From the NCBI GenBank assembly GCA_014529385.2, contig CM043958.1:82579525-82643524 (forward strand): DNA of 64,000 nucleotides, written 5' to 3'. Position numbers and translations under genes: made by a program. The DNA is from Adiantum capillus-veneris. Its lineage: Eukaryota; Streptophyta; Polypodiopsida; Polypodiales; Pteridaceae. The notes under the pieces were generated by a model. The model was not told the origin of the DNA. It was given only the letters and a program-made list of their open reading frames with translations, and did not search any database. Shown here piece after piece: positions 51,295 through 60,400 of the stretch. The stretch's first letter is position 1. Every line of letters begins with the position of its first letter.

Positions 51295-52097
51295 TGTAAT
51301 GGAATTTGCCTATTCAATTTGAGAGTAGCGGAATTTAATGAGAGTACTTTCAAGAAATGATTTTGTGAGCATAGCGGGTAGACATTATTGAAGATAGCAA
51401 CATAATTATAGCAATTAGTTAACTTGGCATGGACAATACTTTTGCAAGAGAGAGAATTTAGAGAACATGACAACAGTTGAGGACCGGATTTATGTGGAGC
51501 CGGTCCCCCCTCCAATAGGCATTTGTATTATGATTTCTCCCATAAAGAGAGACTTGTTACAATACATTCTTTGTGTTCCTTGTGACCTAGGTGAAGCAAT
51601 GAAGATGGAAAGCTTCATGCATCACCATCATAGCATAACCTTTCTTCTTCCTCTTCCCTACCCTCATTCCCTGCTAGCTCTCTCCACCTTCGAAGGTGTT
51701 TGAGGTCTTGGGACTGAGGCTTGGTATAGTTAAAGCTTTCTTCAAGTTTAGGTTATGCTATGATGGTGATGCATGAAGCTTTTCCATCTTCATTGCTTCA
51801 CCTAGGTCACAAGGAACACAAAGAATGTATTGTAACAAGTCTCTCTTTATGGGAGAAATCATAATACAAATGCCTATTGGAGGGGGGACCGGCTCCACAT
51901 AAATCCGGTCCTTAACTGTTGTCATGTTCTCTAAATTCTCTCTCTTGCAAAAGTATTGTCCATGCCAAGTTAACTAATTGCTATAATTATGTTACTATCT
52001 TCAATTATGTCTACCCGCTATGCTCACAAAATCATTTCTTGAAAGTACTCTCATTAAATTCCGCTCCTCTCAAATTGAATAGGCAAATTCCATTACG
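51295..52097. repeat. Foldback with arms of about 346 bp
   Basis: 51295-51640 and the reverse complement of 51751-52097 agree at almost every position (differences include one base in agYaacataattatag and gagKagcgg), with a 110-bp spacer. It is formed by LTR-B end sequence lying head to head. Confidence 0.93.
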
Positions 52098-52564
52098 AGA
52101 AGATTCTAGAAGCTTCTAGAAACTTGGAGAAGCTTTCAGAAGAATTTAGAAGTTTTTCTGGAACTTATGGAACCTTCTAGATCCTTCTTCAACTTTTTGG
52201 AAGTTCCAGAAAAACTTCTAGATTCTTCCGAAAGCTTCTCCAAGTTTCTAGAAGCTTCTAGACTCTTCTTGATACTTTTAGATCCTTCTAGAATATTTTG
52301 GATCCTTCTAGATTCTTCTAGAGTCTTCTAGTGATGATGTAGACGATGACATAGGCGAGGACACATGCGGTGATGTAGGCGATGACATCAGTGATGATGC
52401 ACGCAATGACACAAGCGATGACATAGACAATGATGCAGATGATGACACAAGCGATGATGTCGTCTTCTAAAACTTTCTTCCAAGATCTTCCAAGACTTTC
52501 CAGAATCTCCTTAGTGATTTCCTATAGGAAACTCAAGAAGACCGACTCTCAAGCCTCCATGACA
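52098..52564 (-). mobile_element. LTR-C copy 2 remainder fused to inverted copy 3
   Basis: 52098-52166 continues copy 2 on the plus strand, including a five-unit HSE (52099-52121). From about 52167 to 52564 the sequence is LTR-C on the minus strand, ending ccatgaca, the inverse of its TGTCATGG start. Arms 52100-52166 and 52201-52268 form a palindrome with a 34-bp loop. The five bases after 52564 (ctcta) duplicate 47749-47753. The whole insertion is therefore bounded by two U3 ends. Confidence 0.85.
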
Positions 52565-52569
52565 CTCTA

Positions 52570-53061
52570 AATTGCTAGAGTCACTCGAACTGGTGTCTCT
52601 CTTTTGCCTTTTAGTCCCCCTTCCTTTCCATTTTTATTGCTCTTTCAATGAGCCCCTCAAAGGTGCGTATGGGTTTGGTAATTTTTTATTTATCCACCCC
52701 ATTTAATGAGGTTTTATTGAGGAACCATCCCTGAGAGTTTTGTGCCCCATTCATGAAATTGGTTGTCTTGCCAGGTCCTTAATCTTTTCCACGAATTTCC
52801 TAACATGTCTTCTTTTTGTTTGATCTTTCCTAGCTACCCGAGCAAGTCTTCATCAAATCTTTCTTCCTTGGACATGGACTTGTATGTAGGTAATTGTTCT
52901 GTTGGGTAATTGAAGTACCATGTTTGGGCTTCCCCTCTCAATGTTTGTGGGAAGCATACTCTCCAGTCTGATCTGGGTAGTTCATTGAGATTTGCGTAGC
53001 TTTCAAAAGCTTGGATGTGTACATGTGGGTCTCTTCCTTTATTCCCTTTGAATTTAGGCAT
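52570..53061 (-). pseudogene. Ty3 gag, N-terminal part
   Basis: The open frame at 53061-52834 reads MPKFKGNKGRDPHVHIQAFE, LPRSDWRVCFPQTLRGEAQTW and YFNYPTEQLPTYKSM, a clear Retrotrans_gag capsid segment. It continues in other frames to KRQKRDTSSSDSSNLE at 52575, where LTR-C begins. The C-terminal part is at 46900-47748. Transcription would run away from the phosphatase gene. Confidence 0.86.
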
Positions 53062-53214
53062 TTACAGCTTGAGGTCTTTAGATGCCTATCAAGACAGACT
53101 TACTGCCTCACTAGTTGTTGTTCAGATCGTAGCCTCTTTGGTTATGGTCCAACATTTTCCTCCCCTACTTCTCGTTCAAAGTGACCTAACGTTACCCTAT
53201 CCGAAAGAAACTAA

Positions 53215-53440
53215 ACCAATGAGGGCACGTGGTATGGGCATCGGGCTATCCAACAAGGAGATCTTGGGTTTGAAACACAGGTTGCAAGGGGAGTTGGTCA
53301 ATGCATTTTTTTTGTGGGCCATCCGACCATCTCGAGACTTGTGTGAATCTTTGCCCACTGATCAAGGGTTCATTTAAGACCTCGGGGAAGATAGTATCGT
53401 GTGTATGTGTGTTTTTTTTTGTTTTCGGGGGGGTGGGGTG
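53215..53440 (+). mobile_element. tRNA-derived SINE-like element
   Basis: gtggtatgggcatcgggct followed about 25 bases later by cttgggtttgaaac resembles internal pol III A and B boxes. A T-rich tail (ttttttttt) is near 53412. Its head matches the minus strand near 11165-11240. Confidence 0.45.
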
Positions 53441-53509
53441 TTACGACACTATTTGACATCTCCTTCTTTGGATGGGATCTACGACCCCGTGTTGTTGTTG
53501 ATCGTGGAC

Positions 53510-53640
53510 CGTTGAATCCATTTGAGGGAAAAAATAAGGGTATAGTGGGGCTTGACCTCATGTCCTCTCTGCCTCAAGGCTAATGTCTTACCACTACGCT
53601 TGTGCACGCAATTTGTAATGTAAGGAAAATGATAGCATTT
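53510..53640 (-). mobile_element. Second tRNA-derived SINE-like fragment
   Basis: The minus strand gcgtagtggtaagacattag then gaggtcaagcccc fits an A box and a degenerate B box at normal spacing. It ends about 205 bp before the phosphatase start codon. No complete cloverleaf. Confidence 0.4.
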
Positions 53641-53844
53641 TATTGAGTAGTTTTGGCCTACCCACGATCCTAGTTCACTTCGAATTTACGACAAGTTCAC
53701 ATTTGTCCGAGTTTACAAGTAGTTTATATGAAATTCACACAACACACGGCATCGATTTTCAATCATAGATCCCCTTTCAATTAGTAACGTGTTTTGGGGG
53801 GTGTGTTCGAAGACTCGGTCGATCAAGAGAAGTGAATTACTCAT

Positions 53845-54990
53845 ATGAACATGCCCTCCCCTGAAGGCATGGGCTCTGCGGAGGAAAATGGCGTTTGCGA
53901 CTCTGTGCCGTCTATGGTATCTTCCTTCGTCGATACATTCGTGGACTATGTCGTTGGCGGCCAGTTTTTTGGTAGGCAGGACGCCAATGCAGCGCTTCCC
54001 GCAACGAGGCAACCGCTTGCGCACAGAGTGGTGGCCATCGGTGACATCCATGGCGATGTGGACAAGGCTAAAGAGGCTCTCAGAATAGGAGGTCTCATCA
54101 ATCATTCTGACTCTTGGATCGGTGGCGACACCACCGTCGTGCAGGTTGGTGACCTTCTCGACCGTGGCTCTAAGGAGCTTCGTGTCCTTTACCTCCTTGA
54201 AAAGCTTGCTAGAGAGGCTCGCAGGGCAGGCGGTGAGCTTATTGTCATGAACGGGAATCATGAAATCATGAACATAGAAGGCGACTTCAGGTACGCTACC
54301 CCTGGCGGCTGTTTCGAGTTTCAAAATTGGGCTCACTGGGTTCAACAAGGCAATGCCATCAAGGAGCTCTGTGATGGGGTCAAGAGGAGTAGCTTGTATG
54401 AGGATGTCCCAGCTGATGTCCCTCTCCACTTGCGGGCCAGATATGCAGCTCTGAGGCCAGGAGGGCCGATTGCAAGCCGCTTTCTTGGCCATCATCCAAC
54501 CGTTTTGACGGTTGGAGGAACAGTATTTGCGCATGGCGGCATCCTTCCCTCACATGCCAAATACGGTTTAGAGAGAATAAATGAAGAGGTTAGCTCATGG
54601 ATTCGAGGGAAAACAGGCAGGTTCGGACCCAAATATGTGCACGGTAGGGATGCAGTTGTTTGGGTTCGGCGATACTCAGAGCTAAAAGAGCAGCAATGTG
54701 ATTGTCAGTTGCTAGAGAGGGCATTGCTGGCCATACCTGGCTCAACAAGAATGATAGTGGGGCACACTATCCAGCAGCCATTTGGTATCAATGGAGCTTG
54801 CATGAATCAAGTGATAAGGGTGGATGTGGGGATGTCTGCCGGCTGCGACAATGCCCCTCCTGAGGTGCTTGAGATTCGAAACGATGAGCAAATCAAAGTT
54901 CTGGGTAGGGCGACAGAACGGGAGATCAAGGAGAGTGGAAGAGAGCCTTTTTTGAAAGATCAAGTCGTGGGTCTTGCATCAGTACTGTGA
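53845..54990 (+). CDS. SLP2: Shewanella-like PPP-family protein phosphatase (SLP2 type)
   Basis: This 381-residue metallophosphoesterase is the only intact host gene seen. The PPP-family metal and phosphate ligands are all present: GDIHG (66-70), GDLLDRG (102-108), GNHE (137-140), AHGG with its His (229-232) and GHT (306-308). They predict a dinuclear-metal Ser/Thr (possibly Tyr) phosphatase. The SAPNYC element near the end of PP1/PP2A enzymes is absent, as in the SLP family, whose Arabidopsis members are reported insensitive to okadaic acid and microcystin. There is no plastid transit peptide, which favours SLP2 over the chloroplast SLP1. Arabidopsis SLP2 is linked to the oxidoreductase Mia40 of the mitochondrial intermembrane space. 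Several cysteines occur here, including CDC at 285-287. An in-frame TGA twelve bases upstream fixes the 5' limit; Met1 or Met3 could start. It is a single open exon with codon use unlike the flanking repeats. Two SINE-like pieces and HSE-bearing LTR-C lie upstream. Confidence 0.93.
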   Translation: MNMPSPEGMGSAEENGVCDSVPSMVSSFVDTFVDYVVGGQFFGRQDANAALPATRQPLAHRVVAIGDIHGDVDKAKEALRIGGLINHSDSWIGGDTTVVQVGDLLDRGSKELRVLYLLEKLAREARRAGGELIVMNGNHEIMNIEGDFRYATPGGCFEFQNWAHWVQQGNAIKELCDGVKRSSLYEDVPADVPLHLRARYAALRPGGPIASRFLGHHPTVLTVGGTVFAHGGILPSHAKYGLERINEEVSSWIRGKTGRFGPKYVHGRDAVVWVRRYSELKEQQCDCQLLERALLAIPGSTRMIVGHTIQQPFGINGACMNQVIRVDVGMSAGCDNAPPEVLEIRNDEQIKVLGRATEREIKESGREPFLKDQVVGLASVL

Positions 54991-56744
54991 ACTACGTGTC
55001 TTCTATTCCCATCTTGGATACAATCAGTTCATAGTGGCACCTCACTTCAAACTCGGGGATCCGATAGCTCAACGTTGTGAATGAGTAACCCTTATTCTCC
55101 CCTTTCAAATACTGCACTACTTTGTATTACTTTTTTGCAAAAAGATTGTACATTCTTCTAACATGACATGAAAGAATGCGCTTTGGATCATTTTTTATTC
55201 TAGCGTGGAGCTTGTCCTTCTATTGTGGGTGTTTTCAAAGATAAAGATTTGAGGGTATTGGTGTATTTGATTAGGATTGGTTTGCACAGATACGTGAATG
55301 AGGATTGATAAGCTTGTGCCAGACTCGTAGGATCAAGGGTCTCTGCTAGTAAGATGAATAGTGTGCTGGTCTTGTGAGCCTGCCTGAATGTAGGTGCAAA
55401 TTGTGGGCTAAGCAGATCTAACCATCCACATTTGCTATTTAATTAATGATCCAATCACCGAGCCACACCATTTGTTGGGTAAGAAAAGATGAAGATTAGG
55501 TGTACAGAGTGCATTACAATGGCCCAGTCTCAGTCTAACAAACCTTGGGCCTTGGCGGCTCAGGTCAGTCTTTTCGTAGCTGTGCCACGCCATCAAGCAG
55601 GTGACATAAGAGCATGACCGCAGCAGGCGATCTGATCTGGGTGGTATTGCAAACTAAAATGCAGTTGCTTTGATTGCATGAAGGTATCCCCTTGTAACTG
55701 CATGTGAGGTGTGTTTGTAAGACTGCTTGCGAAATCTGCAGCGGCTTTCACGGTTCTGCTGGCATGGTCGTCTGTAGGGCTGATGATGTGGCATCAGCAG
55801 AGGGCCCCATGTTTGGCCATGCTTTTTTGGGGGGACCTCAACAAGCTGCAGTAGTAGGGTCATTGCTTGCTACCTTCCCTTGTGGAGATATTTAGTCCAA
55901 GTGGAATTCTGTTGTAGCAAGAGTTTTTGGGGCTGTGGGGAGGAAGGGAGCACGGGAAGCAGGATTGACAAGATGCCTTTGAATCAATGATTGAATAAAA
56001 CCCGTATGTCTTTCCGAATGTGTACGGAGTGAAGGGAGGTTGGTTGAGGTCCACCTCCTTACCCTCCACAAATCAAAGCTAGAGTGGCAATCACAGATAA
56101 TGAAGGCTCTCTGTAGACAAGCGGAGGTGCACAAACAAGAACAAGAAATCATCTAAATTCACCTTCTCCTTTCCCTTTCTCATTGCCTCAAGGCTATTGA
56201 TGGCCAACGGTCACTCTGTTGCAAGTAGAGTCAATTGCTAATCTATGGTTTCACTGTACATGTAAGAGTGCTGCTTATGTGGTTTGGCGTCCTCCTTGAG
56301 AGGGATAGTACGTTGGTACATCGATGGATCTACCCTCTTCAAGTCCTCGTATGACCATGCAAAAGGATGAAAATGGGGGAAGAATGTGTGGTGCTATGTC
56401 ACTTGCTATATTTAGCACTCAAACTTGTTGATAAGTAGTAATTTTTTCACTTAGATTCAGTTGTTTGCTAACTAATGCCTTCATGCATACCAGATTGGAC
56501 TACAACCTGAACAAGGGATGCATATGCTACATGCATGTCATGCGTCTTATGAGCACAAGCAAGTATATCCACTTTGATGAGAGGAGTAGTTCATTGGCAG
56601 CATACGGTGTACGAACCTAAACTTTTATGTGATATTGTGGCCATACATGAGAAAATTTACCTCCTAAGTATCACTAGATGGCTTAGCGCAATGAGATACA
56701 CAAGAAGTTTTGGACAAATTTTCCCACATTGTGACTTACCTCAA
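54991..56744. other. Downstream flank of SLP2; no further gene recognised
   Basis: The 3' UTR should lie in the first few hundred bases, but no canonical AATAAA is obvious. Short open frames at 55654-56152 have no recognisable content. This is one of the few stretches without microsatellites. Confidence 0.5.
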
Positions 56745-56894
56745 CATCATGAGCTTCTGTGAGGGAGGCGCCGCATATCTAGCTGGGTACGATTGGGGGC
56801 AGGGGACCGCCGGCCAGGTGGGGGGGCCGGGGTCCCCTGCCCCCAATCGTACCTAGCTAGGTATGCGGTGCCTCTCGAGCAGAAGCTCATGATG
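56745..56894. repeat. 150-bp GC-rich hairpin
   Basis: Arms 56745-56815 and 56825-56894 (about 70 bp, roughly nine tenths complementary) flank a 9-base loop. The stem passes from catcatgagcttctg at its base to cgattgggggcaggggacc near the loop. It could be a foldback transposon or a microRNA-type precursor. Confidence 0.9.
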
Positions 56895-57717
56895 TTATGC
56901 ATTGTATGAAAAACACTGAGAAAGACTAGGTTTTCCTACATTAGAAAATTTATAAATCTTCTTGTGATATCCTGCGCTCTTATATTATCAGTACTTCACA
57001 AAGTAAGCTAATTCTCATTAAACATATAGGATATGGAGCTTTATTAGGCTAAAGAAGTCCTCTTTGTAATTTCACCACCATCAAAGTCACTATTTAAGGA
57101 AATTTAATGAAAACTATCAATTCCACTCACTTACTGATATTCTACTCTAGCATGATGTTGATCCATCTTACTTATTTGCTTGCTTCCATTTAGACAACTA
57201 GTATGGCTGGCTGCCTTCAGCGTACTCTCTCTCTCTCTCTTTCTCTCTCCCTCTTTATCGCGTGCACAGGAGCTTGTCTTATTTTTGGACTTTAGCCTTC
57301 AACTCGCAGATGTTGACATGTGTAAAGGGCTCCCACTTCCGCCATATTATGTTAGTATACATGGAGCGCTATGCCTATATTATGTTGTCATTGTGAAGTC
57401 AGTATAAGGGTTATCTTCTCAAAAGACCAAAATCCCAAGCAGATTAATGTACATATTAAAGAGTAATTACTTGTTTTGATCGAAAAGTCAAATTATTTTA
57501 CCCACACAAAAATTTGCATGCAATGCACATTGCTTTATACTTCGCTGTAGGGTTATCAGGTTTGGAGCATGGATGAAAAGTTTTACGAGGACATGTTAAA
57601 GTTTTAAGTGAGCTTTTAATGCTCATTCAAAAGCCATGATACATGCCGGATTTCCACTGTCATTAAAGTTTGGATTTTAATCACATTCGGAAGTGTGAAA
57701 ATAACTTTAGAAAGAAT
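56895..57717. other. No recognised feature
   Basis: AT-rich with a short CT run at 57225-57250. An open frame at 57180-57407 has no recognisable content. Confidence 0.4.
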
Positions 57718-57726
57718 AAATTATTA

Positions 57727-58218
57727 GGGAAAATTACCAAAGTACCCCTCTAATTTGAGGAAATTCTCAAAATACCCCTCAAATTTCAAAAATTCTCAAA
57801 GTACCATTGTATCTATTTTGGTTGGATTGTTCAAGATTTCTAATTTTCATTCGTTTTTGACAATTGAGATCCGTTTTTGAGTGCTCAAAATGTAATTTGT
57901 CACCAATTACTGTCGCAAAAAAGGCAATTATGTCTAAAAATAATGAAGCAATTCATCTCCAAAGCCTACGTACCAACTCAAATTGTAGTTTTAGCATCTT
58001 GTACGATAGACAATCATTCTTCTTGTGAAGACCTACAAAAAAATTTATTTTTTGAGAAATTTACTCTCACAACCAGGGATAATTTTGGAATTTTGGAAAA
58101 TTTGAAAGGCATTTTGGGAATTTATGACAAAATATCGGGAGTAGTTTGGGAATTTTTGAAATTTGAAGGGTATTTTGGAAATTTTTTCAAATTAGAGGGG
58201 TATTTTGGTAATTTTCCC
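57727..58218. mobile_element. Mutator-type MITE with 9-bp target-site duplication
   Basis: The 492-bp element begins gggaaaattaccaaagtacc and ends with its inverted counterpart (ggggtattttggtaattttc, then cc). The inverted repeats extend about 80 bp with decay. Both sides carry the identical 9-mer aaattatta (57718-57726 and 58219-58227). A 9-bp duplication is the hallmark of Mutator-like elements. No transposase is present, so it is non-autonomous. Confidence 0.85.
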
Positions 58219-58598
58219 AAATTATTAAGTGTTGTGCCTTTTTGTGTTGCTAAAAATCTACCAGAGAACCGTTGTCTAGGGGGTTGGAATGCCAGAACGG
58301 TGTTCTTCTGGGGTAGGGGTGAAGAATGGAACATCTAGGAACGGCTGGCCGTTTTGGACAGCATTGCCAAACCAATACGGAAACATTGGAACGAGAATGG
58401 TGCTGGAACGAACGGAACGGCTGGCAGTTGGTTGAAAATTCAGACTCTGTTCAATTCTGGTCAACAGTCATAAACGGGCAAAAATTTGGGAGGCTAGATT
58501 TCTTTAAAATTGAGCTCCCGCTTATAAAATGCTCACCTCTTACCTTCACAAGTGACAATGCATTGTGCGCATGCCACAAGGTCTAGTCTCTAATCTCC

Positions 58599-58637
<39 letters not shown>

Positions 58638-58779
58638 CCTACATGACACACATTCGCCGAGTCTTTAGTCTACAAGGCTCTCTCTCTCTCTCTCTCTCTC
58701 TCACAAACACATCACCCATGGCCTCTTCGTCTCGTACAACCCCTCCCGTCCATGCAGGCAACACTTAAAAGCCAGAGGG
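58219..58779. other. No gene; CT arrays
   Basis: CT at 58596-58634 and 58677-58703. The segment 58265-58440 is rich in ggaacg motifs without a clear period. Confidence 0.6.
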
Positions 58780-59330
58780 CACCTTGTCGGCGGTGGGAGG
58801 TGCTTGCAAGCTATGCTCTTACCATCGTAAAGGGAGATGCTCGCGTATGGACATGCAAGCTATGCTCTTACCATCAGAAAGGGGGCCATGACAAAGTGAA
58901 CACACACTTTCTTCAATTTCCGGGACATGATGTGAGATTTTGCACCAAGAGCTATTGTAGAGGTTCACTTTTCACATATCACAATGTGTTGTTGTATGGC
59001 ACATTGCTTGAATAACCTTTTAAAAGACATCGAAAAACTAGAATGGGTTGCACCAATCATATTGATGCAGTAAAGATTGTGACCTTCATCAACAATCAAA
59101 ATTTCCTTTGGTCCAAGTACCTCAAGAGGTTGGGTAGTAAATTGCTCCTCAAGTATTTAGACACCCGCTTCGTATTCAACTTTCTCCTCGTGTATAGGCT
59201 GTCTAAATGTCAAAATGCAGTTCAACAAGTTTTCACTGGTTATGAGTTCACCACCTCCTATGCAAGGACTGTTGTAGGGCTTGTGTGCAAAGAGAAGGCA
59301 AAATATTAAGAGTTTTCGAAGGAGTTAAAG
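58780..59330 (+). pseudogene. hAT-like transposase relic 2 (BED finger, DUF659 core deleted)
   Basis: A BED-type zinc finger is readable at 58825-58950 (GDARVWTCKLCSYHQKGG, then VNTHFLQFPGHDVRFC). After a gap the plus strand carries AHCLNNLLKDIEKLEWVAPI (about 58998-59060). A frame change follows, then KIVTFINNQNFLWSKYLK, SKLLLKYLDTRFVFNFLLVYRL and QNAVQQVFTGYEFTTSYAR, ending at a TAA near 59307. These follow the order in plant hAT DUF659 proteins, but most of the DUF659 domain is missing between finger and core. A 49-bp offset duplication (58806 and 58855) repeats part of the finger. It is unrelated in detail to the relic at 7850-9540. Confidence 0.78.
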
Positions 59331-60059
59331 AGTGTAGACACATAGGTTAAATCGATGTCGTGCAGCTCCGCTCCCATGCTAAGAAATATACAAGGAAGAT
59401 GCACATTGAGCTTAATTGAAGATTACTTGATTAATGATCAGTGTTCAGGGCTTGCTAACAAGCTAGTTTTACAGTTAATGTATGTCAGATACGGCTTTAA
59501 AGGGCCAACAGATGCCTTATTGATGCTAACAAAGAGTATTCTTGAAGTGAGCACAGATGGGAGATTATGATCTAGAATTGCAGTGCTTGAAGTGCTCTAT
59601 CGGCCTGTCTTTACGGCTCGTTGATTGGAGCTACGGTAAAGAAGTTATGGCAGTTTGAAGTCGAGATGTTTGCAGATCCGCACTAGATTGGGCAGCTGCT
59701 GATGAAGTGTTAAAGGTGATACGAATGCATGGGGCTGAAGTGCTCAATTTGTGGAGTGTGTCTGTCTTTTCAGACCAGCAATCGAAGTTCTGGTTGCCAA
59801 GATATCGCAGGTTAAAGATTCACCAGGGGCCAGTTTGGTCACCTCGGTCGGTGTGCCATCTGGGAGTTTTGAGCTTCATTCAGGTTTTGGAATGTGGTAC
59901 ATTAAATGCTCAAGGAGAATCTTGTCCGGAATGCCATCTCTTGCAGTACATTGATGGCGGAAAATACCAAATAGGGAAATAACAAGAAAGCTAAAGCTAT
60001 GGATGGGTTGGCACTAGATCCGGGCCAAATGTGGTGCTTGGATGATGTTTTGGCCAATA
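59331..60059. other. No recognised feature
   Basis: Open frames of 67-91 codons at 59355-59570 and 59707-59982 (+) lack recognisable domains. They may be further remains of the hAT relic or of the PPR gene that follows. Confidence 0.35.
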
Positions 60060-60400
60060 AGTATGCTTAATATGATGCGTTAGCAGTGCTTTGGTGGATA
60101 TGTGCGCCAAATGTGATGCTATTTGGAGAGCATGATAAGTATCTAAGTCTTTTTTATTCCGGTGATGTGTGGCATAGCTATGGCGGAGAAGCTTTAAGCT
60201 GGTTCCACCTGAGGCAATCACTTATACTTGCATCTTGAAGGCGTATGGCACTATCGAAGAAATTGATACGGGCAGAAAAATTCACGATGATATTGTTAGT
60301 CAAGGACTGTTGGAGGAAGATGTTGTGCTTAGCCATGCTTTGGGCGATGTGAATGCATGCCTTTTTTTTTGCGGAGCAATGCCTTGGTCGATTTTTTGTG
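60060..60400 (+). pseudogene. PPR protein relic 1
   Basis: The plus strand reads ALVDMCAKCDAIWRA (about 60080-60125), then PPEAITYTCILKAYG, then TGRKIHDDIVSQGLLEEDV (60205-60330). These are consecutive pieces of PLS-class pentatricopeptide repeats. Such proteins bind organellar RNA for editing or processing. Stops and frame changes separate the pieces and only about two repeats remain. The wording is close to relic 2 at 61.7 kb. Confidence 0.72.

Larger units (their letters stand above)
50083..51640 (-). mobile_element. Inverted LTR-B-family fragment inside LTR-B
   Basis: Read on the minus strand it contains 346 bp of LTR 3' end (51640-51295), a primer-binding site, a leader, a truncated gag (50880 to about 50303) and again an LTR 3' end (about 50299-50083). 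The last LTR piece has a roughly 118-bp deletion between two gacc tetranucleotides (at about 50268), suggesting microhomology repair. The structure resembles an aberrant reverse-transcription or self-integration product, which is inference. Confidence 0.8.
48946..52097 (+). mobile_element. LTR-B solo LTR, interrupted (plus strand)
   Basis: The LTR starts TGTCATAAAATC at 48946 and ends cattacg at 52097 (a mutated CATTACA). It is flanked by the 5-bp duplication agaag (48941-48945 and 52098-52102). Its own sequence is 48946-50082 plus 51641-52097, about 1.6 kb. The middle, 50083-51640, is an inverted fragment of the same family. LTR-C copy 1 shows the undisturbed target (gcaagaagattctagaag), which confirms the insertion. 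A CA array lies at 49518-49546. No internal region accompanies it, so it is a solo LTR. Confidence 0.88.

Noticed and set aside
53713-54534. 273-codon open frame antisense to the phosphatase gene
   Set aside because: It is the shadow of a GC-rich conserved coding frame. The sense frame has all catalytic motifs and the antisense has none.
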